NCBI RefSeq assembly: GCF_000372725.1
Contig: NW_005201192.1
Coordinates: 1,021,112 to 1,085,111, forward strand
Source: Emiliania huxleyi CCMP1516
Taxonomy: Eukaryota > Haptophyta > Isochrysidales > Noelaerhabdaceae
Length of the DNA: 64,000 nt
Direction: 5' to 3'
The first letter of the stretch is position 1. Every line of letters begins with the position of its first letter. The position numbers and the translations under genes were made by a program. Shown here piece after piece: positions 37,530-50,512 of the stretch. The notes beneath the pieces are model-generated. The model searched no databases. It had not been told where the DNA came from and worked only from the letters and a program-made list of their open reading frames with translations.

Positions 37530-38427
37530 CGACGTCCAGAGAAGGGCCGGCCTGCGAGTCGCCGATGGCCTGCACCTCGATGACGTCAGGTAGCAGCACC
37601 AGCGGGTCAGCCCACTCGGCGCTCGCCTCCAGCGAGAAGTGCGCCTCTCCGCCGACGACGAGGGTACCGCTGAAGGTGGGCGTCTCGAAGGCCTCGCGTA
37701 GCGGGCCTGACGGGATCGGCGACCAGCCGCCGCCGTGCTCGATCCCCACCGTCGCTGTCGCGCCGCCGTCCTCGAAGCGGAAGGCGGCGCTCACGCTGGC
37801 GTCGAAGCCTTCGTCGCCGCCGATCCGCATTTTCCCGGCGGCCGCCACGTCGACGGTCGTGCTGGGCGCCGTCACCGCGAGGCTGCCGCCCCAGTCCTTG
37901 AACTCGAGCATGCCGTCGGCCATCGTGAAGGAGCCGGACGGCTCCGCAGTGAGCTCGAAGGACACGCCGCCGTCGCCGTCGAGCTTGAGCTCCCCTGTCA
38001 GCGCCGGCATCGTGAAGTCGGGGAGCAGGTTTGGCAGCGGCACCCACGGCTCCTCCTCGGAGCCGGCACTCATCGTGAGGGCCGAGGCACCATTTGCGCT
38101 GACCGTACCGTCGATCTCAAAGCCAACCGAAGTGGATGAGCTCAGGTAAAGAGTCGCCTCGCTGAAAACGGTCAGACCGCCAGGCGAGGAGCATACCTCG
38201 AGCGAGGTGGACTCGAGAGTGTCTGGAATCAAAGTGACAGTTGACGACGGCGATGGGGACAGCGGCGGCGGAGACGGCGAGGCGCAGAGAGGGGCGTCGT
38301 CGGCCAAGCCGAGGACCTCGTCGATGAAACCGGTAGCACCATCACGAACGCTGCGGCTGTCCGCCAGCTCCGGCTCGGCGAGCACTGGAGCCGGAAGACC
38401 CAGGCACGAGACGGCGATCGTCAGCAT
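37417..38427 (-). CDS. Secreted beta-rich protein, C-terminus replaced by repeat R1
   Basis: A signal peptide is at the start (MLTIAVSCLGLPAPVLA). The mature part is Pro/Ser-rich, then contains recurring patterns such as PLPNLLPDFTMPALTGELKL, DGDGGVSFELTAEPSGSFTM, and TPTFSGTLVVGGEAHFSLEA, which suggest repeated beta hairpins. No family is recognised. The last native residues appear to be IGDSQAGPSLDVA; from about 37529 the frame runs into R1 (ASARQSRAHCCARE) and ends at 37417. Either the gene is truncated by insertion, or further exons lie downstream and R1 sits in an intron. Confidence 0.55.
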   Translation of the reverse strand: MLTIAVSCLGLPAPVLAEPELADSRSVRDGATGFIDEVLGLADDAPLCASPSPPPLSPSPSSTVTLIPDTLESTSLEVCSSPGGLTVFSEATLYLSSSTSVGFEIDGTVSANGASALTMSAGSEEEPWVPLPNLLPDFTMPALTGELKLDGDGGVSFELTAEPSGSFTMADGMLEFKDWGGSLAVTAPSTTVDVAAAGKMRIGGDEGFDASVSAAFRFEDGGATATVGIEHGGGWSPIPSGPLREAFETPTFSGTLVVGGEAHFSLEASAEWADPLVLLPDVIEVQAIGDSQAGPSLDVAVSASARQSRAHCCAREFCCKILFTGHTGLPSLGLLF

Positions 38428-38518
38428 CGTGCGATCGTTGGCCTCGGTGCCGACACGTTACCCACACCATGCAAATGCGGCGGCTGCGCAGCGTTCGCCA
38501 AGACCTTTTCTTTTTCCG

Positions 38519-38835
38519 AGCTTAGCCCTCGATGAAAACAAACGCAAGGCGGACATGGCATATCGCTCTCGGGCCCACAGACATCCCGCACACCCGCCGC
38601 CCCCCCGCGCGCCCCACCAGCTTTGCCAACAACATACCTAAAACCCCGGCTGGGAGAAAGGGGAATGACAGTTTGGGATTGAAAGTCGAGTCCCTCGCAC
38701 TCCATGTGCGAGAACGCAGAGAGAAATGAAAGCCACGCGTCCGGCCCCCAAGTCCGGCTCACGCGCCCCGAGCTCACCATCTACCGCACTGAACACTTGC
38801 GCCCCCTCGCTCCCAACCCATCCACCTCGCCTCGG
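38519..38835 (-). repeat. Upstream module, copy B
   Basis: Inverted counterpart of 1665-1950. It lies just upstream of the minus-strand gene starting at 38427 and ends, as in copy A, at GGCTAAGCTC next to the 5' leader. It also contains an extra block (GGTATGTTGTTGGCAAAGCT on the minus strand) not in copy A. Confidence 0.75.
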
Positions 38836-39373
38836 GCCGCGCCGCGCAATCTCGGTCGATCTCGCGCAATCTCGGGCGATCTCGGGGCCGCGCCGCGCTA
38901 TCTCGGGCGATCTCGGAGCGTCGCTTGCGCGGCGGCACACCTGCTCAAAAAAGGAAGGGCCCGGTTGGAGCCACGGGGCTCACGCACTCGCTCAGGGCGC
39001 CGCCTCACTCTGCGCCACTTTTGAGGCGTTGGCGAAGGCCGGTGAGGCGGCGCCCCGCGCGGCGCGTTCCTCGCCCTCCACGCCGACCCCTGCGCGCACC
39101 GCTCATCTCGGCCCTCCTGGGGTTACTCTCGCGCTCGTGCAGGGGAACCCGGCGGGACTCCCTTCCCCCCACCTCCGACGGGTTGGGTCGGTTCTGCGCC
39201 CCTTGGCGCCTGTGCATATCGCGTGCCCGCCCGACATGGCTGGTGCCAAGGCCAAATCAACTGCCAAGGCTGGTGCCAGGGCCAAATCCACTGCCTGGCT
39301 GGCGCATCTCTGAGGCTACCCGCGCGCTGACTGCTACGCGCGCGGCGAGAGGCGCACCCCATCGGGGACAGGA

Positions 39374-39766
39374 TTGAGGCCCCTGTACAAGCTCGGCAAC
39401 GCTGCCGTCGTTGCCCTCCCGAGCCCTCAACACGATGCCGCACAGTGCGCAAGCCGTTCTGCGCACATGCCGCAGGGAGGAGTTTTCACTCTCCCGTCTG
39501 AGTTTCTCCTTCCTGCAGACGCGCAGCGCAAGGCTGGAGAACGCACGCCAGTGCACATGCATCCCGACCCGCAGTTCTCCTGCGTGCGCCAGGGGCGGGT
39601 GCTAGACCAGATCGAGGGCCACGAGGACAAGGTTTACGAGCCAGGGGAGTGCTACCTGATGCCGCCGAACACGAAGGCACGCTTGTTGGGGCGGTCGTCG
39701 CCAATCCAAGGCTCCACGCCCACGCCGCCCTCCCCCCTCGACCGCAGATGGCTGCCATCTGCGTGA
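39374..39766 (+). CDS. Cupin-like protein, probably partial
   Basis: The frame reads GGVFTLPSEFLLPADAQRKA, TPVHMHPDPQFSCVRQGRVL and HEDKVYEPGECYLMPPNTKA. The order H-x-H, then G-R-V, then a Gly-Glu and Pro-Pro-Asn turn is that of a single cupin barrel (metal-binding small barrel). Both ends are unclear: upstream exons are not obvious, and downstream a second frame (DCIIDTRISSACPTALRP, near 39785) may continue the gene after an intron. Function unknown. Confidence 0.4.
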   Translation: MRPLYKLGNAAVVALPSPQHDAAQCASRSAHMPQGGVFTLPSEFLLPADAQRKAGERTPVHMHPDPQFSCVRQGRVLDQIEGHEDKVYEPGECYLMPPNTKARLLGRSSPIQGSTPTPPSPLDRRWLPSA

Positions 39767-40239
39767 GCCCGGACGGCGAGGACTGCATCATCGACACGAG
39801 GATATCTTCCGCGTGCCCGACTGCTCTACGTCCTGGGTCGTCCTCGAGCCGTCGATGTACTATCTGCAAGACCAGTTTTCACAAGAATTGGGAGCGTAGC
39901 CAGCCCGCAGTACCCTATAAGGCAGTAACCAGAGCGCACGGACCACGGTGTCGTAAACCCTTGTACGGTAAATAAAGGAAAAGCCGTACCATGTCCATGA
40001 GAAATCGTGCGTGCACAGCGGTGTGCGTGCTGTGTGGTCCTCTGCCGCGCGCCGCCGTGTCGCGGTATGTCTTTTGCGCGTAGTGTCGGTTAGTGCAAAA
40101 TGTGAGATAAGAGTAATCTAAGAACAAGACACAATACACAGTGCACGCACGCGAGATAAGAAAACAGCTGAGACGAAAGGGCACCACGTCGGTCCGCTGC
40201 GCCGTGGAGAGACTCAGTCGGCCCGACACCCCTCCTGGA

Positions 40240-42746
40240 TCACAGGGGCGCGTCCGGAAGCAGCTTCACCGTCTTGCCTCCTCCCCTCTCGCCCGACCCG
40301 ACAACGACGCTGTCCAGTGGCGCGAGCGGCGGCGCCACCTCCCTCAGCACGGCTCTCCGCGCGGGGGCTCCGCTCGGCGCAGCGGCCAACGCGGCGGCGG
40401 CTGCGGCGGCGAGCTCAGCGCTGCGCGACGCCTCCTCTCCCGCCTCGTCGACCGAGGGGAAGACCTCGTGGTGGCGGTGGGCTCTGTGGTGGTACGGCCG
40501 CGCGTCGCGCTTGATCAGGCGAGGCGTGTGCTGCTCGAGGGACGAGACTGCGCGCCGGACCTCGTGCGCCGCCTTGTCGCATGCCTGCAGGAAGGTTCCA
40601 GGAAAGGTCCAGGGGCGGTCTAGGGAAAAGGCGTCGCGGTGCGCCGCCTTGTCGCACGCCTGCGCGCCCTGCCGCACCGCCTGCCGACCGAGCTGGTGCG
40701 GCATATACTTGCGCTTGAGCGTCTTGCGCCGGCCCACCAGCGCGCAGCCGACGCAGATGAGGCCGATGCCGAAGCCCATCACGGAGAGGTTCGGCGAGAC
40801 GGGCACGTACTTGTGCTCCTGGTCACAGGAGTGAAGGAAGGAGTACAGGGAGGAGGGAAGGAGTTCAGGGCACGTCACAGCATTGAGGGAAGGAAGGGAG
40901 GGAGGAAGGAAGGAGTTCAGGGGCACGCCCTTGTGCGCCTGATAGACGACGAGTCCGCCGAGGACGGAGGTGGTGGTGACGGTGCCGTACTCGATGGGCA
41001 GCAAGCGCGAGGCGGGCAAGTGGACCAAGCCCTTGCGGAGCCAGTAGATGGCGGCGAGCGAGAGGAGCGCCCACGCAAGCAGCACGACCCAGAAAAAGGC
41101 GAAGCAGAGCTGAGAGTCCCCGACCGCGGTCAGTGCGAGCATCGACGAGCCGCCCTTCATGCACATCTGCACGAGCGTCTCGAGGCCGCCTACAAGCGAG
41201 GGCCCGGGCAGGCTCCGAGCAGCTTCAGGGCGCGACAAGGCCAACGGCCATTCTTTGGCCGCCGACAACGATCGGGTACGCAAACGGCATCGCACTCTCC
41301 AGGCGAGAGGTGCTTGCAGCTCCCTCTGCAGCCCCGCGCACGGGAGAGGGGGAGCCGGTGACCTGCGGTGGGCAAAGAACAAACGGCCCGGTACGGTGAG
41401 AGGCGATGCAAGCGACGCGAGNNNNNNNNNNNNNNNNNNNNNNNNNNNNNNNNNNNNNNNNNNNNNNNNNNNNNNNNNNNNNNNNNNNNNNNNNNNNNNN
41501 NNNNNNNNNNNNNNNNNNNNNNNNNNNNNNNNNNNNNNNNNNNNNNNNNNNNNNNNNNNNNNNNNNNNNNNNNNNNNNNNNNNNNNNNNNNNNNNNNNNN
41601 NNNNNNNNNNNNNNNNNNNNNNNNNNNNNNNNNNNNNNNNNNNNNNNNNNNNNNNNNNNNNNNNNNNNNNNNNNNNNNNNNNNNNNNNNNNNNNNNNNNN
41701 NNNNNNNNNNNNNNNNNNNNNNNNNNNNNNNNNNNNNNNNNNNNNNNNNNNNNNNNNNNNNNNNNNNNCGCGGTGCGCCGCCTCGTGCTTCCCCGACATG
41801 GCAAAGTGAGGTGAGGGGTGTGCGCCCCCAAAAAATTGCGGAGGGGGGGGGGGGGGGGTATGGGTGTGGGTCGGCGCGCCGCGGGATTACAAGGGCTATT
41901 TGCAGTGGACAGTCCTCGAGCGCTAGTCGGGAGACAGGGCGGGGCGAGTGGTCCAGCATCTAAGTGAGTGTGGATCTAGCGTCTCGTGCCGCACGACCAG
42001 CACAGCGAGCGCTGTCACAGAGAGGACGAGGACGAGGAGGTAGCCTGCAGGTTCGAAGGGGGGGGGGGGTTAAGAAGCGGACTCTGTCTCGAAAGAGCGC
42101 GAGAGGGGCGCGTCCCCGGAGAGGGGCGCAGTCCGGCGAGGGCCGAAGAAAGCGCAGCCAAAAGACCGCGCGAGAAAAGGGGGTGCGGAGGTGGCCGCAT
42201 CTAGCCCCAGCCGCCAAAGCCGAAGGGGTTGCTGGTCGGCGAGAGGAGCCTCGCGAGCGCGGGCGCATCGTACGACACGACCTCGGCAGGCGCGTACCAG
42301 CCCGTGACAGCTATCCCGCCCAGAATCAGCGCCCCGCCGTGGTAGTCGCATCGCCGCAACTCCTCGTGCAACACGCAGCGCGAGAGGGCGGCGTTGGCGA
42401 CCACGATGGTTGCCATCAGCGCCGCCGCGAGAGACGCGGGCGTGAAGGCGAGCGCGAGGACAAAGACGCCGTTCCCGCCAAAGTAGACGGTGAGGCCCGC
42501 GAGCCAGATGGCGTGCGTGCGCGGGACGCGCGCCAGCGGCCCACGTATACTCTGCGTGCCGCAGCAGTCTCCGAGCAGCACGTGCGGCTCGATGAAGGTG
42601 AGCGCATATTTCTGGATGGTGATCCCGATGGCGAGTAGCAGCACGGAAAGGAGGCAGAGCGCTATCCCGATGGCGCCGCCGCTGCCGTCCTCGCCCGCAG
42701 GAGCGAGCGGCGGCGGAGGAGGCGCGGTGGACGCGGAGCAGCTCAT
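40240..42746 (-). CDS. NIPA-type (SLC57) magnesium transporter-like protein, split by gap
   Basis: Exon 1 (42746-42205) has GGAIGIALCLLSVLLLAIGI, TIQKYALTF, AIWLAGLTVYFGGNGVFVLA, LAFTPASLAAALMATIVVAN and LSRCVLHEELRRCDYHGGAL, the N-terminal EamA/DMT-like half of NIPA proteins. A short exon (about 42048-41963) adds YLLVLVLSVTALAVLVV. After the N run come LVGGLETLVQMCMKGGSSML, FFWVVLLAWALLSLAAIYWL, PIEYGTVTTTSVLGGLVVYQ and MGFGIGLICVGCALVGRR, then a long charged tail to 40240. The protein is a likely plasma- or endomembrane Mg2+ transporter. Introns 40819-40938 (120 nt) and 40585-40659 (75 nt) both start with a copy of the next exon's first 18-22 bases. Confidence 0.8.
41422..41768. other. Assembly gap (347 N) inside the NIPA-like gene
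   Basis: A run of N; the right flank (41819-41860) has A and G homopolymers typical of poor sequence. Confidence 0.95.
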
Positions 42747-43117
42747 CGCGACGTCCTTGCGACGCGGCGGGCGTCAGCACTGCGAACGCGGACGGCGCCG
42801 CGGCGCGTTGGAGCGCCCTTCCCAAGGATGTCACAGTCGCAAAAAAAGAATTTAAACAAGACAACTCTCTCTCACAGCACACAGGCTCGACACAGGTGCG
42901 AACTGGCGCGTGCTAGTACTATCACCGGCACACCAAAAAAAGAACTCGCGGAACGCAGGCCTCCCGGAGGGCCCAAATCCAGAATTGGCGGGCAATTGAC
43001 CTCCCGCCGCCGCCGCCGCCGCCGCCACCACACGCCGCCGCCAACGCCGCCGCCACACGCCGCACGCACCCGCGCGCCGCAGCGCGCCGCACGCCCATCC
43101 TCCCCCTCGCCCGCGCG

Positions 43118-43249
43118 GCAGGCACGATCTCGTACGCGCAGCTCTGCCAGCTGGTGGAGGTGGAGTGGAGGCGGCACGGGCCGCCCGCGGGCCTGTACAT
43201 GCAGCACCGCGCCGCCGCGCCGATCGCGCCGCAGCGGGCGCTGGCTTGA
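43118..43249 (+). CDS. Orphan terminal exon of an unknown gene
   Basis: After a good acceptor (CCCGCGCGGCAG) the frame reads GTISYAQLCQLVEVEWRRHG, PPAGLYMQHRAAAPIAPQRA and a stop. Upstream (42960-43110) is a CGCCGC-rich intron-like stretch. I found no preceding exon, so this may be a fragment or a gene whose first exons are not recognisable. Confidence 0.3.
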   Translation, partial: AGTISYAQLCQLVEVEWRRHGPPAGLYMQHRAAAPIAPQRALA

Positions 43250-43907
43250 GGGCGCGACGGCGGGTGCGAGCGTGGCAGTGTGCGGCGTCGCTCAAAGGTG
43301 GAAAGGAGGAGGCGGCGCGCCGATTAGCGGCATGCATCTGTGGCGCACAAGGCTGGTGTGCTCGACAGGGGCCCCTCGCTGCGTGCGCGTGTGATGAGGC
43401 CTGTAACCGCAGCCTGGGCTAGTACAGTCTACAGAGCCGTGTAGCCTGGTCGGCTGGGTTGCACACTGCACTTCACATGCGCTGGCGTGCGAGAACCGCG
43501 AGATGAAGAGGAGAGATGGGGTCCGTCCCCGTCTGCCATACCTCTCTTTTTCGCGTTCTCAAAATCATTCAGTCCAAAATTGCTGGTAGAGCTAGTGGTA
43601 GAGGCTCAGTCTCAGCCTGCACCGCCGACGAGCGTCTTCTGCGCGCAAACCGCACGGACAAGCTCGCGTCAGCCTCCACCGATGCTGAGGGTGAGGCAAA
43701 GCCCCGGCTGCGAGCCCGGGCGAGCAGACCGGTCCGGACGGAGTAGCCGCGGCCCTCTCGCCGGGGCGTGGCGCCGAGCGCCTTGGCCAAGAGCGCGAGC
43801 GACACCTATGGTGTCAACACCGCATCATCCATCCGCAAAGACAGAGACGACCCTGAGCACCATTGCTCCAAAAGCTGACAGTGAGAGCCATCGAGCCGAA
43901 GAGAAAT

Positions 43908-43996
43908 CACGACTCTCACAGTGATTTGGGCTCGGCAGCTTGTTAGCCCTCAGCCGAAGCTGGGGCCGGTCCCGTAGCCGAGAGAGCCCGCGCCGA
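43908..43996 (-). repeat. Inverted copy of the channel gene's 3' end
   Basis: About 89 bp at 43908-43996 are the reverse complement of 45979-46068 with roughly one mismatch, including the last coding codons (GSLGYGTGPSFG stop) of the channel gene and the sequence after it. Confidence 0.9.
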
Positions 43997-44345
43997 TGAG
44001 TTCGACGCGGTCGGGGGGGCCTGCGAAGAGGCCAGCGAGATGGCGATCGCTGTGGGCTCTGCATGCTGATGCTCTCTCTGACTGACTGACTGACTCTGTC
44101 TGTGACTGTGTGCACTGTGGTCGTCGCGCGTGAAAGGAGCAGGCTGGAGGGCAGTTTTCTTCGTTTTTCTCTCTCCAACGGCGGCACGGAAACGCGAACG
44201 GGCGCGGAAACGAGAGAGTTCGCACTTCTCTGCACTCGACTGCGCATCCCCCCCCCTTCCCCCGCACGTCCCTCAAACTTGCTTGAGGCGCGTGAGCAAT
44301 GAACGCGGCAGCAAGCACAAAGAGTCTGTGCACGCATTTGCACAT

Positions 44346-46020
44346 ATGGCCGACGCCGCACCTCTCCTAGCTCCGCGCCTGGGCGCGGCCACTCGCGACA
44401 GCCGCCGCCGGCAGGTGCTCTCCATCGTGCGGCCGAAGCGTGGTGGGAAGCGCGCCGCCGCCACCGCCTACGCCTGGCTACTCGCGGGAGCCACCCTCCT
44501 CTGCGTTGTGCAGCTGGTGGTGGCAAGCTATCCAGAGCTCGGCGACGATCCAGCCAACGACGTCTACTTCTTCGTGGCGGACGCGGTGCTCTCCTCCATC
44601 TTCCTCGCCGACTACAGTCTGCGGCTCTACTCTGCGCCAGAACTGCCTCGGATGGTCACGCGCGGCCTCGCTCCAGGAGAGGCGAGGCTGCGCTGGGTGT
44701 TATCAGGAGAGGCCGTCGTGTACGCACTCTCCACCTTCCCCTTTTTCCTCGACCTGCTTGTCGACGGCCGCTATTCGGGCGTGTTTGACAGCGGGCTCAA
44801 TGCCAGCTGGGTTAGCACCTCTAGATGGGCCTCCCAAGGGGACACAGGGTAGGCTCTCGCTCACACGACCGACCCCGTGCAAGGTGCGCGTCTTTCGAAT
44901 CCTCAACATCTTCCGCACGTCGGAGTACTCGGCCGCCGTAAACACGGTGCTACGCGTCCTCGTCGTCAACCGAACGATTCTGCTCGCCTCGCTCGCGATG
45001 GTGCTCTTCATGGTTTTACTCACTGCAACCCTCCTCTACTCGATCCTCCCCGACGCCACGCTCGCCGCGAACGGCATCCGCTCCATCCCGGACGCCGCTT
45101 ACCTCGCCGTGCTCATGCTCACCGGACAGGCGCTGCCGGAGGGGTCCCTTTCCTCGGGCACGCGGCTCATCGTGCTCTTCACCTCCTTCTTCTCCGTGCC
45201 CATCTTTGCCGTGCCCGCCGCGATGCTGACCTGGGGCTTCGAGGGTGTGCGCCGAGCGTGGCAAGCGATGAATGCAGGCTGCGCGCCGAGCGGCCGGCGA
45301 GGGTTGTCTATAGGCGAGGCGCAGCGACTCGCGGCGCGCGCGGCGCGGCGGTTCGAGCGCAAGCAGGCTTACGGCGAAGGTGCAGAGTCTGCAGCGGGGA
45401 CGATCGCCGCCGAGTCGTCCGACGACAGCGACTCCGACTTTGAAGAGTACCTGCGCACGGCAGCGGGGGCGGAGGGGGACGACGGCGAATTTGCGGAGGA
45501 GGCGCTGTCCTTCTTCGAGAGAGCAAGTTCGGACGCGGTGGGGGGTGGCGGCCGTCTCCTGCCAGAGGCGCGCCGCCTGGCGCAGGAGATCGAGTCGAAG
45601 CAGCAGCGTGCGGCGCGGACGCGGCACTTGCGCTGCGACGCGCTGCACCTTGTCGAGGCGAGCTATGGCGAAGACAAGCCGGACGGGCATGCAGAGGCGC
45701 TGATGGAGGCGCGCCTCCAGAGCTTTGCCCAGCTCGTGCACTCGTCACGGCAAGCAGAGGCTTCGACGCCGCTAGCTGCACCACTGGTGAGCGGGTCGGG
45801 CGCAGATGTAGAGGAGGAGGTGGCCTCCGGGGCACTGGTGGGTGATGCGCAACTGCGGCGGCTGGAGGCGGTGCTGGACCGGCGTCTGGCCACTATGGAT
45901 GCGCGGCTCGCGAAGCTCGAGGCGGCGCTGGTGCACCGACTGTCGTCCCGCAGCGCATCCCGCAAGTCGCTCGTCTACGCGGGCTCTCTCGGCTACGGGA
46001 CCGGCCCCAGCTTCGGCTGA
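44346..46020 (+). CDS. Six-transmembrane voltage-gated-type cation channel subunit with unusual pore
   Basis: 533 residues from two exons (44346-44810 and 44884-46020; 73-nt GT-AG intron). S1 is WLLAGATLLCVVQLVVASY; S2 DVYFFVADAVLSSIFLADYS; S3 VVYALSTFPFFLDLLVDG; an S4-like segment has spaced Arg (VRVFRILNIFRTSEYSAAVN); S5 ILLASLAMVLFMVLLTATLL; pore loop GIRSIPDAAYLAVLMLTGQA; S6 LIVLFTSFFSVPIFAVPAAM. This is the plan of Kv-type channels, but the loop lacks TVGYG and reads MLTGQALP. The long acidic C-terminus ends with coiled-coil character (LRRLEAVLDRRLATMDARLA), suggesting tetramer assembly. Selectivity cannot be inferred. Confidence 0.75.
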
Positions 46021-46023
46021 GGG

Positions 46024-47829
<1,806 letters not shown>

Positions 47830-48424
47830 CCTGGCCGGGCAACCCTTACTTACGAAGAAAGTTATAAAAATCTTTAATCATCAGGGTAACAGGGACGTCA
47901 AAGACAGTGGTCAGTACACTCTCAGCTCAGCACAAGGAGCACGCACCACAGCTTGTTTGTGGGAGGGGGCGCATGTGCACGTGCATTAGCTGTGTCGTAA
48001 GGCGCGATACTCTCAACTCTGCCGCGCGGAGAGGGGAGGGGGGGGCGAATTCACCGCCTGCTCCCGTCACTCTGGCCCGCAATACTTCTGGAGGATGGCG
48101 GGCTCGGAGAAGGTCAGGAAGCAGTCCCGGGGGCCTATTCACACTTGCGGCCGTGAAGCTTTGACGCGACTGTGGGTGCTCACGTGAGCTGGGAAGGGGC
48201 TGGCTGGGTGGCTCGTTCGTGGGGGGCAAAGTGTGCTCGTCGCTTTCCTCTTGCGATCTGTCTATCATTGAGCATGGCGGGGCGCCGCCGGGGATACCGG
48301 CGAGTGTCTTGTCTTGTGGTTCTGTGTGTCGCTCCTGTGTGACCGTCAACGCCCGTCTTGCGTCCACCCATACCGCGTTGGTGTCCCAGCCGTTGGTCGG
48401 ACTGTGTTTCGCCTTCCCATCTAT
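47830..48424. other. No recognisable gene
   Basis: Nothing recognised. A repeated GCCTAGCGCAGCGCGA unit occurs twice at about 47773-47813. Confidence 0.5.
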
Positions 48425-48948
48425 CTATCTACCGGCTTCGAGGGGCAGGATGCTGATGCCCTCCGGCTTGGACTTTGTGGGGACCGAGAGGGCGAGGGGC
48501 GGTCCAACAAGAGTGCCGTCGGGTCGCATGAGCAGCACCTGCTTCGACTTGTCCGAGATGACGAGGAGGCGGTCGCCGTCTGTACCCGGACCTGCGCCCG
48601 GGACGTGGGAGATGCCCGCGACGTCTCCGACCGACGTCACGGTGGCGAGGAGCCGCTTGGCGTTCGGCGGCTGGCGGTCCATCCGCAGGGCCAGCGCGGG
48701 TTCCTTCTCCTTGAGAAAGTAGAAGGCGTCCTCGCCGGGGGAGTACGTCACTCCCTCCACTCCGCCCGCCGTCTGGGTAAGGTCACTTCCGTACCCCGTC
48801 TGGTGCACCTGAGGCAAGGTCAGGTACACTTCTCCACACACACGAGGTGGTGGGGCAAGGGCCAGGCTGTCCCTCGCGTCTGACTCCACGTCTAACGACA
48901 GGAGCCCCACGGCATTCAAAGTGCAAGGCCCGGTGCGCGTGGGTGAGC

Positions 48949-48997
<49 letters not shown>

Positions 48998-49285
48998 CTT
49001 GCTCGCGCCGGCACGGTCGATGACTCCCCCGCCCGAAGACACGGCCGGCAGCGTCACCTGAGGGAGGAGAGGGGAGGCAGAGAGGGGCTGAGCGATGCAG
49101 GCTGAGAGAGGCTGAGAGAGGCTGTGGCCGAGACCGGGTGAGAGACATACTGCTGCTGGTGCTGCTGCTGGTGCTGCTGCTGGTGCTGCTGCTGGTGCTG
49201 CTGCTGGTGCTGCTGCTGGTGCTGCTGCTGGTGCTGCTGCTGGTGCTGCTGCTGGTGCTGCTGCTGGTGCTGCTGGTGCTGCTGG

Positions 49286-49317
<32 letters not shown>

Positions 49318-50312
49318 CTGCTGCGGGTGCTGCGGGTGCGGGTGCTGCTGCGGTTGCAGTCTGCACCTCCACAAGTGCGCCGCTCCGCTCCTCGGCGAGG
49401 ACGACGGCTCGCCCGCGGAGCAGCGCCACGCCCTCCGTGTCCACAAAGTTCGTCAGCGGGTAGACGGCGGCGAGCGATGGCCCGCCCGTGGCCTGAAAAA
49501 AGACACACGCGCGCTCGTCACCACAGCGGGGGGCGGGGGGGCTGTCGATCTGGGCCTCGAGATATGCGGAGATGTGGGGAGGTGTGGATATCCGCACTAC
49601 CCCATCTGGGCCTCGACATATGCGGAGATATGGGGAGATATTCCGCATCTAGGCTGGCCGCGGGGAGGGTGTACTCGCGCAGCTCCGTCGGCTTGTTGAC
49701 GACGACGACGAAGCGGAGGGATCCGTCGGGCGTCGCCTCGAGGACCGCACCGTCCGACAGGTTGTCTGTGATGCCGGCGAGGATCCAGTTTCCGACCCTC
49801 CTGAACCCCGACAGAGTGTTCAGCACGGGCCGCGGGGGCGGCGGCGGCGGCGGAGGCGATGGCGGCGGCGGCGGAAACGGCGGCGGCGGAGGCGGCGGCG
49901 GAAGCGGCGGGGGCGGCGCGGGCGGGGGCGGCGATGGTGGGGGCGGAGGCAATGGCGGGGGCGGAGGCAATGGCGGGGGCGGCGGCGGGGGCGGCGGCGC
50001 GGGCGGCGGCGCGGGCGGCGGCTGCGGCGGCGGCGCGGGAGGGTTGATGAAGAGGTACGCGTAGAGGTCGAATGGCGGCGGCGACTCGTCCCCTCCCGCC
50101 GAACTCTGGCGGCTCCCGCCGCTAAGCCCGGCCACCAGAGGGACGCCAGCGCTGGCCAGATAGAGGGACGCCAGCAGCGCCGCACTGACGCCCAGTACGA
50201 GCCAACCCTGCCGCCACCGGCCTGGCACGTGGGCCTTTGCAGACGGGCCACCCTCCTGCAGCCGCCGCCAGTTGTCGTCGCCCGGGTTCTTCTCCCTCGA
50301 CATGATGTGCAC
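48425..50312 (-). CDS. Single-pass membrane protein with SdiA-regulated-like propeller domain
   Basis: Exon 1 (from 50312): cytosolic MSREKNPGDDNWRRLQEGGP, one TM (WLVLGVSAALLASLYLASAG), an extracellular Pro-rich linker of about 90 residues (PPPSPPPPAP type, like cell-wall linkers of green and haptophyte algae), then GFRRVGNWILAGITDNLSDG and RFVVVVNKPTELREYTLPAA. Later exons give GPSLAAVYPLTNFVDTEGVA, LLRGRAVVLAEERSGALVEV, and QTAGGVEGVTYSPGEDAFYF with LKEKEPALALRMD, VAGISHVPG and RLLVISDKSKQVLLMRPDG, ending at 48425. The E-G-x-x-Y-x-P...F-x-x-K-E-K-x-P pattern is that of SdiA-regulated/YjiK beta-propellers. One intron is IE-A (48809-48997); another is a GGTGCTGCT nonamer array (49150-49330). 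Ligand unknown. Confidence 0.75.
48809..48997 (-). mobile_element. Introner-like intron, family IE-A copy 3
   Basis: Minus orientation; 189 nt intron of the SdiA-regulated-like gene. It begins GCGCGCACAC (GC donor), has a CA run, the core ACTTTGAATGCCGTGGGGCT, and ends ACCTTGCCTCAG. The next exon starts GTGCACCAG, similar to the intron's first bases. Confidence 0.85.
49150..49335. repeat. GCTGCTGGT nonamer array in an intron
   Basis: About fifteen units of a 9-12 bp CTG-rich repeat. On the minus strand it reads Gln/His codons and probably lies in an intron whose limits are masked by the repeat; it could instead be translated as a Gln/His tract. Confidence 0.75.
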
Positions 50313-50441
50313 CTGACGAAGTGGACAAGTGGAAGCTGTGATCGGCAGGGGTTTCGACCCGCGGCCGATCGGCTCTGGCGAGCCAGGAATCGCAGATCTC
50401 GTTGTTCCGGGAGGCGGCGTGCTTTTCGCGGGGAGTGTGGT

Positions 50442-50508
<67 letters not shown>
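50442..50508. repeat. (CT)n microsatellite
   Basis: Uninterrupted CT run upstream of the SdiA-regulated-like gene. Confidence 0.95.

Positions 50509-50512
<4 letters not shown>

Noticed and set aside
40274..40834. Plus-strand Ala/Ser-rich ORF
   Set aside because: Antisense to the charged tail of the NIPA-like gene.
49138..50064. Plus-strand ORF reading (LLVLL)n and Gly-rich tracts
   Set aside because: Comes from the CTG nonamer array and from the antisense of the Pro-rich linker.
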